Shown here in pieces: positions 1 to 10,545 of a stretch of 64,000 nucleotides of DNA (position 1 is its first letter; every line of letters starts with the position of its first letter). The notes below the pieces were generated by a model. The model made no database searches and was not told the origin of the DNA. It saw only the letters and a program-made list of their open reading frames with translations. The position numbers and the translations under genes are program-made. This DNA is from Cryptomeria japonica (taxonomy: Eukaryota; Streptophyta; Pinopsida; Cupressales; Cupressaceae): contig NC_081407.1 in assembly GCF_030272615.1 (NCBI RefSeq), positions 434,590,730 through 434,654,729 on the forward strand, in the 5' to 3' direction.

Positions 1-2
1 TG

Positions 3-1670
3 CCACAGGTACCTGATGCTCAGCAACAACAGATTGTCCCACAAACTCTTGCAAGTGTTAGACGTTCTACGAGGACAAGTAGACCCCCTGAAAGATTTTC
101 TCCTTCTTTGTATTCTATTTTATTAACGGATTCTGGTGAACCAGAAGAATATGAAGAAGCAATGCAGGTGGATGCCAAACAACAGTGGCAACTAGGCATG
201 AAAGAGGAGATGGACTCCTTGATGAAAAATAAGACTTGGGACTTAGTCCCCTTGCCTAACAAATGGGTTTATCGGCTGAAGGAGGAGGAAGGAGGTCAGA
301 AAAGATATAAGGCCAGACTTGTAGTAAAAGGTTTTGCACAGAAAAAGGGTATAGATTATGATGAAATATTTTCTCCAGTTGTAAAAATGACTTCAATTAG
401 AACTGTAATTAGTCTTGTGGCTGCAGATGATTTACATCTTGAACAATTAGATGTCAAAACAGCTTTTCTCCATGGAGATTTGGAGGAGGAAATTTACATG
501 TTGCAACCACAGGGATATGAGGTCAAAGGTAAGGAGAACTTGGTGTGCAAGTTGAAGAAAAGTTTGTATGGCCTAAAGTAAGCACCTAGACAATGGTATT
601 TAAAATTTGATAGTTTCATGGCTGAACACGGTTATCATAGATGTCATTCTGATCATTGTGTATACTTTAAGAGATTTGATAATGGCAGTTATATTATCCT
701 GTTGCTTTATGTTGATGACATGCTTGTTGCTGGGTCTAACATGCAACATATAAATGATCTTAAACAGAAATTAGCCAGGTCATTCGCTATGAAGGATTTG
801 GGTGCAGCTAAGCAAATTCTCGGTATGAGGATTACACGGGACAGGAAAAATAGAACCTTAAATTTGTCCCAAAGTGAGTATATAAAGAAGGTGTTGAAAA
901 GATTTAACATGCAGGATGCAAAAGCAGTTAGTACACATTTGGCTAGTCATTTCAAATTGACTAAGGAGATGTGCCCAAAGGCACAGGAAGAGGTTAATAA
1001 AATGTCTAACATCCCATATTCATCAACTGTTGGCAGTCTGATGTATGCAATGGTATGCACAAGGCCAGATGATGCACATGCAGTGGGAGTTGTGAGCAGG
1101 TTTATGAGTAATCCGGGTATGGAACATTGGAATGCTGTGAAATGGATTCTTCGGTATTTAAAAGGAACTACTACGAAGGCATTATGTTTCAAAGGATCTA
1201 ATGCTGCTCTAAGTGGATTTGTTGACTCTGATCTGGCGGGTGATATTGATTCACGGAGGAGTACTACAGGATATGTTTTTACTATAGGGGGAACTGCAGT
1301 CAGTTGGATTTCTAGGCTGCAAAAGGTTGTTGCACTTTCAACCACTAAAGCTGAGTATGTTGCTGCTACAGAAGCCAGCAAAGAGATGATTTGGTTGCAA
1401 TGTTTTCTGAAGGAATTGGGTCAGACATAAGAGGATAGCCCATTGTATGCTGATAGCCAGAGTGCCATTCATCTTGCGAAGAACTCTGCTTTTCATTCAA
1501 GGACAAAGCACATTCAGCTCAGGTACCACTTCATCCGGACTATTTTGGAGGAGGGTCAGTTACGGCTTGAGAAGATCTACACAAGTGAGAATCCTGTCGA
1601 TATGTTCACAAAGGCAGTTCCACAGGAGAAGCTGATTTCTTCATCAGTTTTTGTTGGTCTTCTTGATTAA
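3..1670 (+). pseudogene. Copia pol: reverse transcriptase and RNase H (two nonsense codons)
   Basis: One reading frame is open from base 3 to the stop at 1668-1670, broken only by TAA at 579-581 and TAA at 1428-1430. It begins in the integrase-RT linker (SRPPERFSPS), followed by RT (NKWVYRLK, KARLVVKGFAQKKGIDYDE, AFLHGDLEEEIYM, the LYGLK block cut by the first stop), the catalytic LLYVDDMLVAG near 709, then RNase H with STTKAEYVAATEASKE and DSQSAIHLAKN and the closing copia motif NPVDMFTK. The first stop replaces the Q of the usual LKQAPRQWY block. About seven residues normally present between the WDLVPLP and NKWVYRLK blocks are missing near 257, a small in-frame deletion. With both stops the enzyme cannot be made whole. 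Confidence 0.93.
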
Positions 1671-1746
1671 TAATTGTGGAATTTATACCAGTCAAGTCCT
1701 AGTGTTTTATCTAGCGGATGTTGCATGTATAGTGGTGTCGTGTAGT

Positions 1747-1810
1747 ATCAGTCTCCAAGTGGGAGATTGTTCGGTGTGGAGCCTGATCAGTCTCCAAGTG
1801 GGAGATTGTT
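1747..1810 (+). repeat. Duplicated polypurine tract before copia 3' LTR
   Basis: The same 25 bases, starting ATCAGTCTCCAAGTGGGAGA, occur at 1747-1771 and 1786-1810, 39 bases apart. The purine tract AAGTGGGAGA followed by TTGTT is the usual plus-strand priming site next to plant copia LTRs. The second copy abuts the LTR start; the first copy is followed by TGTTCGG, which could look like a second LTR start. Confidence 0.85.
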
Positions 1811-2269
1811 GAAATGTGGCGACTGATCAGCAAAGTACTGTACACTCAGCACGTATCCTTGCCGGGGTCCGGGGCTAGGCCGGGCCCCGGTCAGGGGTTC
1901 GGGGGCGGCAGCCCCTGAGAAAGCGGGGGTTCGGGGGCGGCAGCCCTCGAGAAAAAAAAAATTTGCCGTTTTTTGTTGATGAAAACCAACATTGTAATAA
2001 AACCCTAAAAAGGCCGACTTTGTTTGTTGCCCTAAAAATGCATGTTATAAGCGGTTGGGATGCTTAAGGCATTGTAAGGTTGATGTACTATTTTTGCTGG
2101 ATAATAAGAAAGATTGGACGGCTGTGTATGGTGGACGTAACCCATTTTGGGTGAACCACGTTAAATCTCTGTGTTATCTGTGTCTTGTTTTATTTCTTTA
2201 TCTTTTGTATTTAAATCTGCATATAGTTGTTAGTTCATATTTGCTTCGGATCTGCTTGAAACCCTAACA
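1807..2269 (+). repeat. Copia 3' LTR
   Basis: Starts TGTTGAAATGTGG right after the purine tract and ends CCCTAACA, giving TG...CA ends and 463 bp. The partner 5' LTR is outside the window, so the ends rest on the tract and the terminal dinucleotides only. It includes a GC-rich block at 1861-1950 and a 9- to 10-base A run at about 1952. Confidence 0.75.
1894..1953 (+). repeat. GC-rich 32-bp tandem pair in copia LTR
   Basis: GGGGTTCGGGGGCGGCAGCC occurs at 1894 and again 32 bases later at 1926, each followed by CC or CT and GAGAAA. It is an island of high GC in an otherwise AT-rich LTR and may be part of the promoter or leader. Confidence 0.8.
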
Positions 2270-3027
2270 AAAAATGGTCCCAAAGGAATCATGATGATGA
2301 AAATTGGGGCTTGAGAAAGCCCTATATTAGCAAATTTGAAAATTTACTATTCATTTTGACTATGCACAAGAGAGAAATAGAGATATCTTGGAGAGCATTT
2401 TTGTATTCTAGAGCTTTGAGACTTGTGGACGAGATAGTAGCAAGGCAGGCATCGAGGCATCACGTTGATGTCGTGGCAAGCATCAGATGGCATGAACGAC
2501 CAAATAGTCAGGTGAGTTTGAAAAAACTTGATTATCACACTTAATTTCATGTATTTATTAGTCGTAGAAGGGGGAAAAACAACATTCCTACCTCTCACCC
2601 ATGGGGAAGGAGAACAATTAGGTTTAGGTTAGCATTAGGAAGGGGAGTTGGGAACACACTCTTGATTCAATGAGAGTGTGTAGGGAAACAACAAGAACAT
2701 AAACTCGGGGTCCAAATATTAGTGGGATTGCATTCCCATGGGCTAGAAAAGGAAAGAAAGGGAAAAAACAATGGGAGTGCAATCTCACTGTAGGAGGGAA
2801 GGGATAAATAATGAATGGTGGGAATGCCATGAAAAGTGGCAAGAATGATTGCCCAAGGAAAAGGGGGCTTAGAAGAAGAGAAAAGCTAGGAAAGAAGATT
2901 GACATGCTAGTTTGCTTGGGTGTATTGGAGTGTAGATATCCTAGTGAGCTAGGAGAGGTGATTTTTGATGCTACGAGTTGTAGAGTAGTTTGGGGCTGCA
3001 GAGTGGGTCAAGATCGATGCAACTGGA
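2270..3027. other. No gene recognised; decayed intergenic or old element sequence
   Basis: Short open frames exist on both strands but none has a recognisable domain or consistent coding signal. The sequence is purine-rich on the + strand (many GGAA, GGGAAA, AGAAG runs) from about 2570 to 2900. It could be the start of the mobile-domain frame that follows or the LTR-proximal part of element D; I cannot decide. Confidence 0.5.
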
Positions 3028-4293
3028 TTGGGATACTTGGTGAGGATGCCCCATATCAGGGTGCATATGGTGATGGTGACACCGCTAGCAGAGAGATGGA
3101 GGAGTGACACTACCACTTTCCACCTACGGACGAGAGTGATCATGCTTACCGATGAGGATGTCTATCGCATTTTGAGGCTACCTATATGCAAAGTACAAGT
3201 CTTTGTTGAGAGGGTACCTCTAGATGGTGTTATAAAAAAGTCAGTGGGAGTTGGTGTGGAGATTTTCCACAAATAGATATCTATAGACCATGCTTTGAGA
3301 TATGCACCATAGGATAGGCATATTTATTTTTGTGTATGCACACTAGTTAGTGGCTTCGTTTTGCTAGATAAAAGCAGTAGATGAGTGGTTTTGGGTATGA
3401 TTTAGGTCTTCATCGATACCGTTGATGCAAGTCGGCCTATGGCCTGCGGTACCTTATTTTTGGAAGAGTTACATCGAGAGCTACATGACATATGCTACCA
3501 TCAAGGTTGCAATTTTGGTTATGTGACATTGCTACAAGTTTGGGCCTGAGAGAACATTGCAATTACTCACCCAACAAGGAGGTCAAATATGAGAGCAGAG
3601 GATCTTGTTGTATATAGTTATCATTATGGACTCCATTTTGAGGAGATAGAGGATGTAGACCAAGAGGGTCACTTTTGACAGGATAGACGCATGCAGGATC
3701 ACATGGAGGCCCTACATGGGCATGGTAGTTTGGGTTGAGGATTTGATCACATTACACCCATGTATATTATCGACATGTGGGAGTATGTGATAGAGAAATA
3801 TAGGCCAGATAGGGATCCACCACTAGTTTGGTTTTTTACAAGATGTCCTCAAGCCAAGGTATGTGGGTTTCAACGGGTTACTAAGTAGAGGTTTGCAAAG
3901 TTTGGGCTATCCTTGGGTAGGACAAGATTGATTATTGAGTAGACTAGACTAGCTCCCACTACATGGGACCCTAGGGTAGGATTGACAAATCCAAGGGTTA
4001 ATTATGCTTACATAGTAAAGATGGGCTCAGAGGATACCAGGACTAGTAGGAAAGGTAGGGTTGCTACCACTAGGGGTGCAATGGAGGGAGGCACAAGCAA
4101 GAGGTGTCAGGGTAGAAACATATCAACCAGCCTAGGGAAGTGTAGCAGCAACAACCATAGTGGTGAGGAGGGTGAGGGAAGCATCAATGGCACCAACATA
4201 ACCAATCAAGAGAGAGAGGAGGAGGAGGGGATGGGGTGGACACAACACAATCCATGGATATTGATGAAGGTGTACAAGCACCGACACAAGTAA
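3028..4293 (+). pseudogene. Plant-mobile-domain-like reading frame (decayed)
   Basis: A single frame runs from 3028 to 4293, broken by about ten in-frame stops but with no frame change. The first part reads MPHIRVHMVMVTPLAERWRS then DTTTFHL, LTDEDVYRILRLPI, and further on ELHRELHDICY and FGYVTLLQVWA near 3450-3550. This is the pattern of the plant mobile domain (PMD): a W-R-x-D/E-T-x-T-F-H-L block, T-x-x-D-V-x-x-I/L-L-x-L-P, then L-L-Q-V-W-A. Later ITPMYIIDMWEYVIEKYRP and PPLVWFFTRCP follow, then a basic tail. PMD proteins occur as plant nuclear genes, in some DNA transposons, and as passenger ORFs of Tat-lineage retrotransposons. Here it lies antisense to element D and on its 3' side, which suggests a D passenger gene. 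The frame may continue to 4739, where element A cuts it. Confidence 0.6.
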
Positions 4294-4739
4294 TAGGTGC
4301 AGTGGGATAGGAGACCAAAATAGAGTGCAGAACTTAGAGGTAGAGAAGGATTTAGAGGTGGGAGGGGTCAAGAACACCACTGGATCTAACAACAGGAATC
4401 CAATCCCTCTAGGATGCCTTGGGTAGATTAGAGTAGCGAGTGCAGGATGCCACCACCTAGAAAGTGTAGATCACACAGGAGTGAGATCAACTCACACAGA
4501 ATAGGGCACAACTATAGACAGAGAGGGATAGTCTCTGTCAAGATAGGGATGTTGCATTGAGTGTCAGGGATGTCATTGAGCATGTGTGGATAAGGATTGA
4601 GCAGAGAACTACCCATTATTAGTGGGAGAAAGGTGAGGCGAGGTAGACTAGAGAAGGCGTAGGAGAGGGAAGACTAGCTAGTACACTTATAGAGAGGCGG
4701 TTGGAGGAGATTTGTGAGCTATATCATGATTTAAGATGG
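4294..4739 (+). other. Probable C-terminal remnant of the mobile-domain frame
   Basis: Degenerate sequence between the last long frame and the left LTR of element A. Fragments such as LIERRLEEICELYHDLR near 4690-4735 look like a hydrophilic, possibly coiled tail. After the right end of element A (44026 on) the sequence reads TYHNMRQRSSILERDIHG in one frame, which could be the continuation. No independent domain is visible. Confidence 0.35.
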
Positions 4740-5940
4740 TGTTGCAGCTTTCTAAATTTGTAGTCCTTTACAATTTAGCCCATATTTGGGGCCCTCGCCC
4801 TAGTGTTTGTACCCTAATACTTAATTAAGACTTAATTATGCTTACATCATGCAAATATGACTTTATTTTCACTTCACACTCTACATGACCCTTTAGTTTC
4901 AATCCTAAAATGGGGTAGGACTAGGGCATGGTACCTTGGTCCTCATTAGGACCATGGCACCATGCCTTGGTCCTCCCTATCTAGGCCCCATTTTGAACCC
5001 CTTAGGCATTTTAAAATCTAGGTGGGAAACCTAGCCACGTGTCAGCCTATGTCAAAAAATTAACATTTTTTTCGACGGGCAAGTATATAAGGAGGCTTCC
5101 CCCCTCACTTCAATATATAGAAGGATAATAGGAGAATAATAAGGTGCTCATCAAGCATTCTATCATTCAAGAATTGAATAATTCATCATCAGGTATTTCT
5201 AGAGGTCTTCAAGGCTTCATATTATTCATTCTTCAACTGTGGAGCAACATTACATCAATCATATGAGAGCATGTGTGTGTGATTAGGGTTTTTTCATGTT
5301 ATTTCTATTTCATACAACATATGTGGTTACATTCAAGAAGCAAAGCATCATTATCAGTCATTGTAGATCTAAAGTATATTTTTCCATTATTTATTTTAGT
5401 ATTTCTAACATTTCATTCAAGTTTGATTCCTCAACCGAGGTTTGAATTAGGAAAACCCCTATTCCCAACCTATTTCCCCTTCTTTTTGTGTGCTGGAAAT
5501 AGGTATGAAGCTATGGTCTTAACAATCAACATTATTTACAATGACAAATCAATCCCCTTTTGGTGTGCGAAAAGTTCGGAGGACCAGGGTGAGTTTTGCC
5601 ACGGTCCCGAAAAATCAAGAACTCCTTCAGGGATCAGATCTAAGTCTGCTTATATTTCTCAAATCCATGTGTATGCCTCAATCTGATGACTGTAGCTCAT
5701 TATTTCTATGCTTTTACCTTCATTTTCAACACTTTACCCTAATTTCAACAATTCAACTCACAAAAGAGGGCAAACAAATTTACAACCTTGAAGCCAATTA
5801 GTATTTTCAGTCCTTATCCTTGTTGGTTTGCAAATAAATATATTGGATTCAACCCCTCTTTTGAATGTAAATGTACCCAAGCAAAAATTACTGGTTTTCA
5901 TCCTTCTTGTGGTGGAAACCCTAATTTTTCACTCTTTACA
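4740..5940 (+). repeat. Element A 5' LTR
   Basis: It aligns along its length with the split 3' LTR, from TGTTGCAGC to CTCTTTACA (1,201 bp). Shared landmarks are the GGGGTA/GGTAGGAC...CCTTGGTCCTC block, the TATATAA box, CATCAAGCATT, and the terminal ACCCTAATTTTTCAC. Short open frames within it (for example near 5273-5801) coincide with unconserved parts and are not treated as genes. Confidence 0.88.
5084..5090 (+). promoter_or_regulatory. TATA box of element A 5' LTR
   Basis: TATATAA follows AAG and lies about 345 bases into the LTR. The equivalent TATATAAA is kept at 30575-30582 in the 3' LTR, although the flanks have diverged. Transcription would start about 30 bases downstream, near 5115-5120. 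Confidence 0.6.
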
Positions 5941-6829
5941 TTTTGGTGAACCCAAATTCTTATACCTTTAATTCTAATGTATGTTCTCAGATATGAGTTT
6001 TTATGCAATTTAAAGTTCAAATTTACATTTACAAGTTTAATTTCCAAGTGAATTTTAAAAATTTAGAGGTTAAATTCACCAAAACACTAATTTTTAAATT
6101 CTAAAATTGAGCTCGTGGATTGTTTAAATTGGATTAATTGTTTCAAATATGATTTAGAAACATTTCAAAATTCAAATTCAAATTCATAGATCTCATTCTA
6201 ATCAAATTATATAAATTTAGAGGTTTAATTCATAAAAACCCTAATTATTTTGGTTAATTTGATATGTGGGTTGCTTCATTCTTTCACATCAATTTTCAGA
6301 TCTAATTTTAAAGCATTCATTATGGAATTTAATAAATATGATTTATTTTCTATTCCACATATGATTACCTTTATTTTCACTTATATTTATCAAAATCATG
6401 TTGGATAATGGCTTCTTCCATTTCATATTGCTTCTTTTCATTCATAGCACTTTGGCATATTGTGTTGTTAGAGTTTCAAAATTTGTTCCTTTCAATCAAT
6501 TTGATCTCAAAGATTTCATTTATAGTGGATGTTGTTTTATGGTGATGTTTTTAGGAAAGTTCATATATAGAACACCTCAAAGCTTTTGTAGATCCCAATT
6601 CTAGAGCTGCTAATGGAAAACCTAATACTTGTACCTTTCCTAGGATATCTAAGATGAATGAAGAAAGAGATAATACTCTTATCAATAATCTCTCTAATGG
6701 AGAGAAAGCATTGAATAGCAACATGGACCCATCTTCTTCTCATACACACACGCTAGCGCAAGGGGGCAAGATCAAAATATTGGTGTTTCTATCTCTCTAG
6801 ATCCTCCTTATTCTCCTAGAGCCTATCTT
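5941..6829 (+). other. Element A leader region, no gene
   Basis: The leader begins TTTTGGTGAACCCAAATTC directly after the LTR, where the primer site should be. TGGTGAACCC could be a decayed tRNA-complementary site but I cannot assign a tRNA. The rest is very AT-rich with recurring AATTCAAATTCA and AATTTAGAGGTT phrases at about 6060, 6170 and 6215. No convincing coding frame. Confidence 0.5.
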
Positions 6830-7672
6830 AATCATGAAAACATTTTTAGAGAAGATGATGTTATGCATTTCATTCATGATCTCTCTCCCCACATAACATT
6901 AAGTAAAGATTAAGCCTTATATGATAAGGATGTTCCTTCCCAATTTGCCAAAGAGGATATGCATAATGAAATAAAGGAAAATCCTCCTCCACAAGATATT
7001 CCTTATTCATCTACTAATCCCTTTGTTCCTTCTAAACATTCTTACACTACAAACTTCAAATAAATTTATTATAATGTTCCCCTACCTTATCAATTAAAAT
7101 ATTCTTATAGGAGTGGCTTTAACAAAATATCAAAACAAGGTTTTAGAGGACGAGGACTTGGAAATTTTGAACAAGGAATTAGAGCCCCTATAAACCCTCC
7201 TACAGAAATTAGTACAGAAGGCCTAGGAAATGATAATAAATCTCCTATGGATGACCTCCTTAGGATTCAAGACTTCAAATACCATGTTGCAAGACAACAA
7301 GCCATTCATTCCCTTAAAAGTGATTCTTCTTCAAAAACTCCTTTTTGTTCATTTTCATCAAACTCGTGATCATCATGCTAATGATTGTCCTGATTTTCAG
7401 AATACAATGAAAGGACTTATTGATAGTGGCAAAGTTAAAATCATTGATGATAATCCTTCTTCTTCTAATAATCCTACACCTATTGATGATCATGAACAAT
7501 TAGCAACTAGAACCTTTTGGAAATTGAAGTATGACAGGTGTTGTTTTTCCCTTTGTAAAGTTTGGCACTAAGCATAAAGAAGGTAGTGGACATTGTCTTT
7601 TTCATCATGGTGGTTCTCATTCTCTTGGAAAGTGTAAAGCATTTAAAGAATTTGTTCAATAACAATACAATC
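6830..7672 (+). pseudogene. Gag-like remnant of element A
   Basis: Broken frames give FRGRGLGNFEQGI near 7140, then a frameshift, then DHHANDCPDFQNTMKGLIDS at about 7365-7430. The H/D-H...D-C-x-x-F/L-x-x-x-I/M-x-x-L-I pattern is that of the C-terminal zinc-binding part of Ty3/gypsy (Tat-like) Gag. A second cysteine-histidine block, CLFHHGGSHSLGKCKAFKEF, lies at about 7594-7655. Several stops and at least one frameshift break it. Gag would package element RNA. No protease or polymerase follows. The family assignment is inferred from the C-terminal motif only. Confidence 0.55.
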
Positions 7673-9069
<1,397 letters not shown>

Positions 9070-9440
9070 TTGCATGTCTTAAAGGGGGTGTTCATCTTCG
9101 AAAAACAAAGTAAACAAACTCTTAGAGCGATATGATTCACACCTGAAACTAGACGCAACATTGATATATGTCTTAAGCGGGGTTACACATCATTGAAACC
9201 AGAGTAAATAAATTCTTACACAAGATGTCCTCTAAACTAGGCATGTATCTATTTCAATCGGGGTTACACATTCTCAAAACTAAAGGAAACTGTTAGAGTA
9301 AGATGTTCCAGAAGCCACACATTCGCCTCTTGGAATTTGCATTTACATTACATCTCTTAAATAGGTTAATGCACACTCAAAACCAAAGGAAATAAACTCT
9401 TATATGGGGTGCTATACACTTTAAACAATACATCACTTTC
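9070..9440 (+). repeat. Four diverged tandem units of about 90-100 bp in element A
   Basis: Blocks starting near 9075, 9170, 9255 and 9352 share the order: CTTAA-rich start, GGGGTT or GGGTGTT with ACAC or TTCAT, then AAAC-A-AG-AAA, TCTTA or GTTAGA, and GATGT or GGTGC. They differ at many positions, so the array is old. Noncoding. Confidence 0.55.
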
Positions 9441-9545
9441 ACACACGCACGAGGATGAGTGGAACTAGCTAAAAACAACTAGACTACTCCTACTCTCCTC
9501 CCCAACATGGATCACCTAGAAAAACACATCTAGGGACAAGTATCC

Positions 9546-10545
9546 TGTTGTCTTCAAAATCTGATTCACTTCAATATTCTTATAATAATATGATAACTCT
9601 ATGCAGAAGAGATATTAAAGGGAAGGAAACTCTTAGGACAACATATGACAAGGTTTGATTTAACCTTCTACACTTCGGACCTACTCAGAGTCCAGGCGAG
9701 TATACCTTTGTGAACTAAATTCACACTTTAAAAGATAAATCCATAGCAAACCCGTCCAGAAAACCAGTGGATCTAATCACCTTAAAACTTACTGAAACAA
9801 AGGAATGAAAATTGTACTCATATCCAGTATTTGACCTACAAAATATGTAATAGACAACCTCGATCTGTACCAGCGCCTTATCCAAGGTCACAGAGTCATC
9901 TAAGTTTCAAACAACACTCTCACAGTCAAATATCTATACATATCCCATTAGTCAGCTTATGTAGATCCCTATATATGCCTGACACATATAAGAATTTATG
10001 TATACCAAAGTAAACTATGCTCATCAAGATTCAAAATATCTCACAAGGAATTTACTGGTAGAAGTGATCCCCGCATATTTAATTTCCCTCCTAAAGAGAA
10101 AAGCTAGCAAACACATCTACTGAAAGTTTCCTTACAACCCGTATTCAAACGAATAATCCTTGATTATTTAGAGTGAAATAGTAAACACATGCAAACACAT
10201 TTGAAGACAACACAAAGTTTTACTCGAAACCAATGGTTTGTATATTGATATTCTTCTTAAAAAAATTATTACAAGAAACCTTCGAATATTCTCCATTAAA
10301 ATTTGGAAAAGCTCAGATAAATTTCTGCAGCGTTTTCTTACAATTCTTTTGCGATCCTCTTTTCACTAGTCCTGGTATCCATTTATAACAATATGGATGC
10401 ACATAGCTTCAGACTTTCCTAGGAGAATTTGTTACAATCATTTCTTCTCAAGAAGAAGCTACAAAATCTTTTACAAATACGGTTACAAGTCCTTTTCGAC
10501 CTCCGCAGCTTCTTCTACTTGTTGTCCGGTTGCAACCACTTCTAA
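9546..10545 (-). other. Noncoding 3' end of element C 3' LTR
   Basis: About 1 kb after the stop of the LTR-borne frame, presumably R/U5 and 3' untranslated sequence. It includes AATTTAATTTCCCTCC and GGTTTGCTATGGATTTATCTTT phrases in element orientation, kept in the other LTR (23571-24604). I see no polyadenylation signal that I would assign with confidence. Confidence 0.55.

Larger units (their letters stand above)
1..2269 (+). mobile_element. Ty1/copia retrotransposon, 3' part (RT, RNase H, 3' LTR)
   Basis: The window opens inside the pol gene of a Ty1/copia element and runs through its polypurine tract and complete 3' LTR. RT and RNase H order, the YVDD motif and the ADSQSAIHLAKN block are characteristic of copia. 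The 5' LTR, gag, protease and integrase lie to the left of the window. The target duplication cannot be tested because only one end is present; the bases just after the LTR are AAAAA. Confidence 0.93.

Noticed and set aside
2311-2598. Frames of 77 and 83 codons on opposite strands
   Set aside because: Mutually overlapping, no motif and no supporting frame conservation.
3028-4293. Mutator-type DNA transposon carrying the mobile domain
   Set aside because: No transposase DDE domain, zinc finger or terminal inverted repeats seen nearby; kept as a passenger-type frame instead.
5273-5801. Overlapping frames of 137 and 86 codons in element A 5' LTR
   Set aside because: The corresponding 3' LTR has a shortened, altered frame and lies across the B insertion; no domain and no frame conservation.
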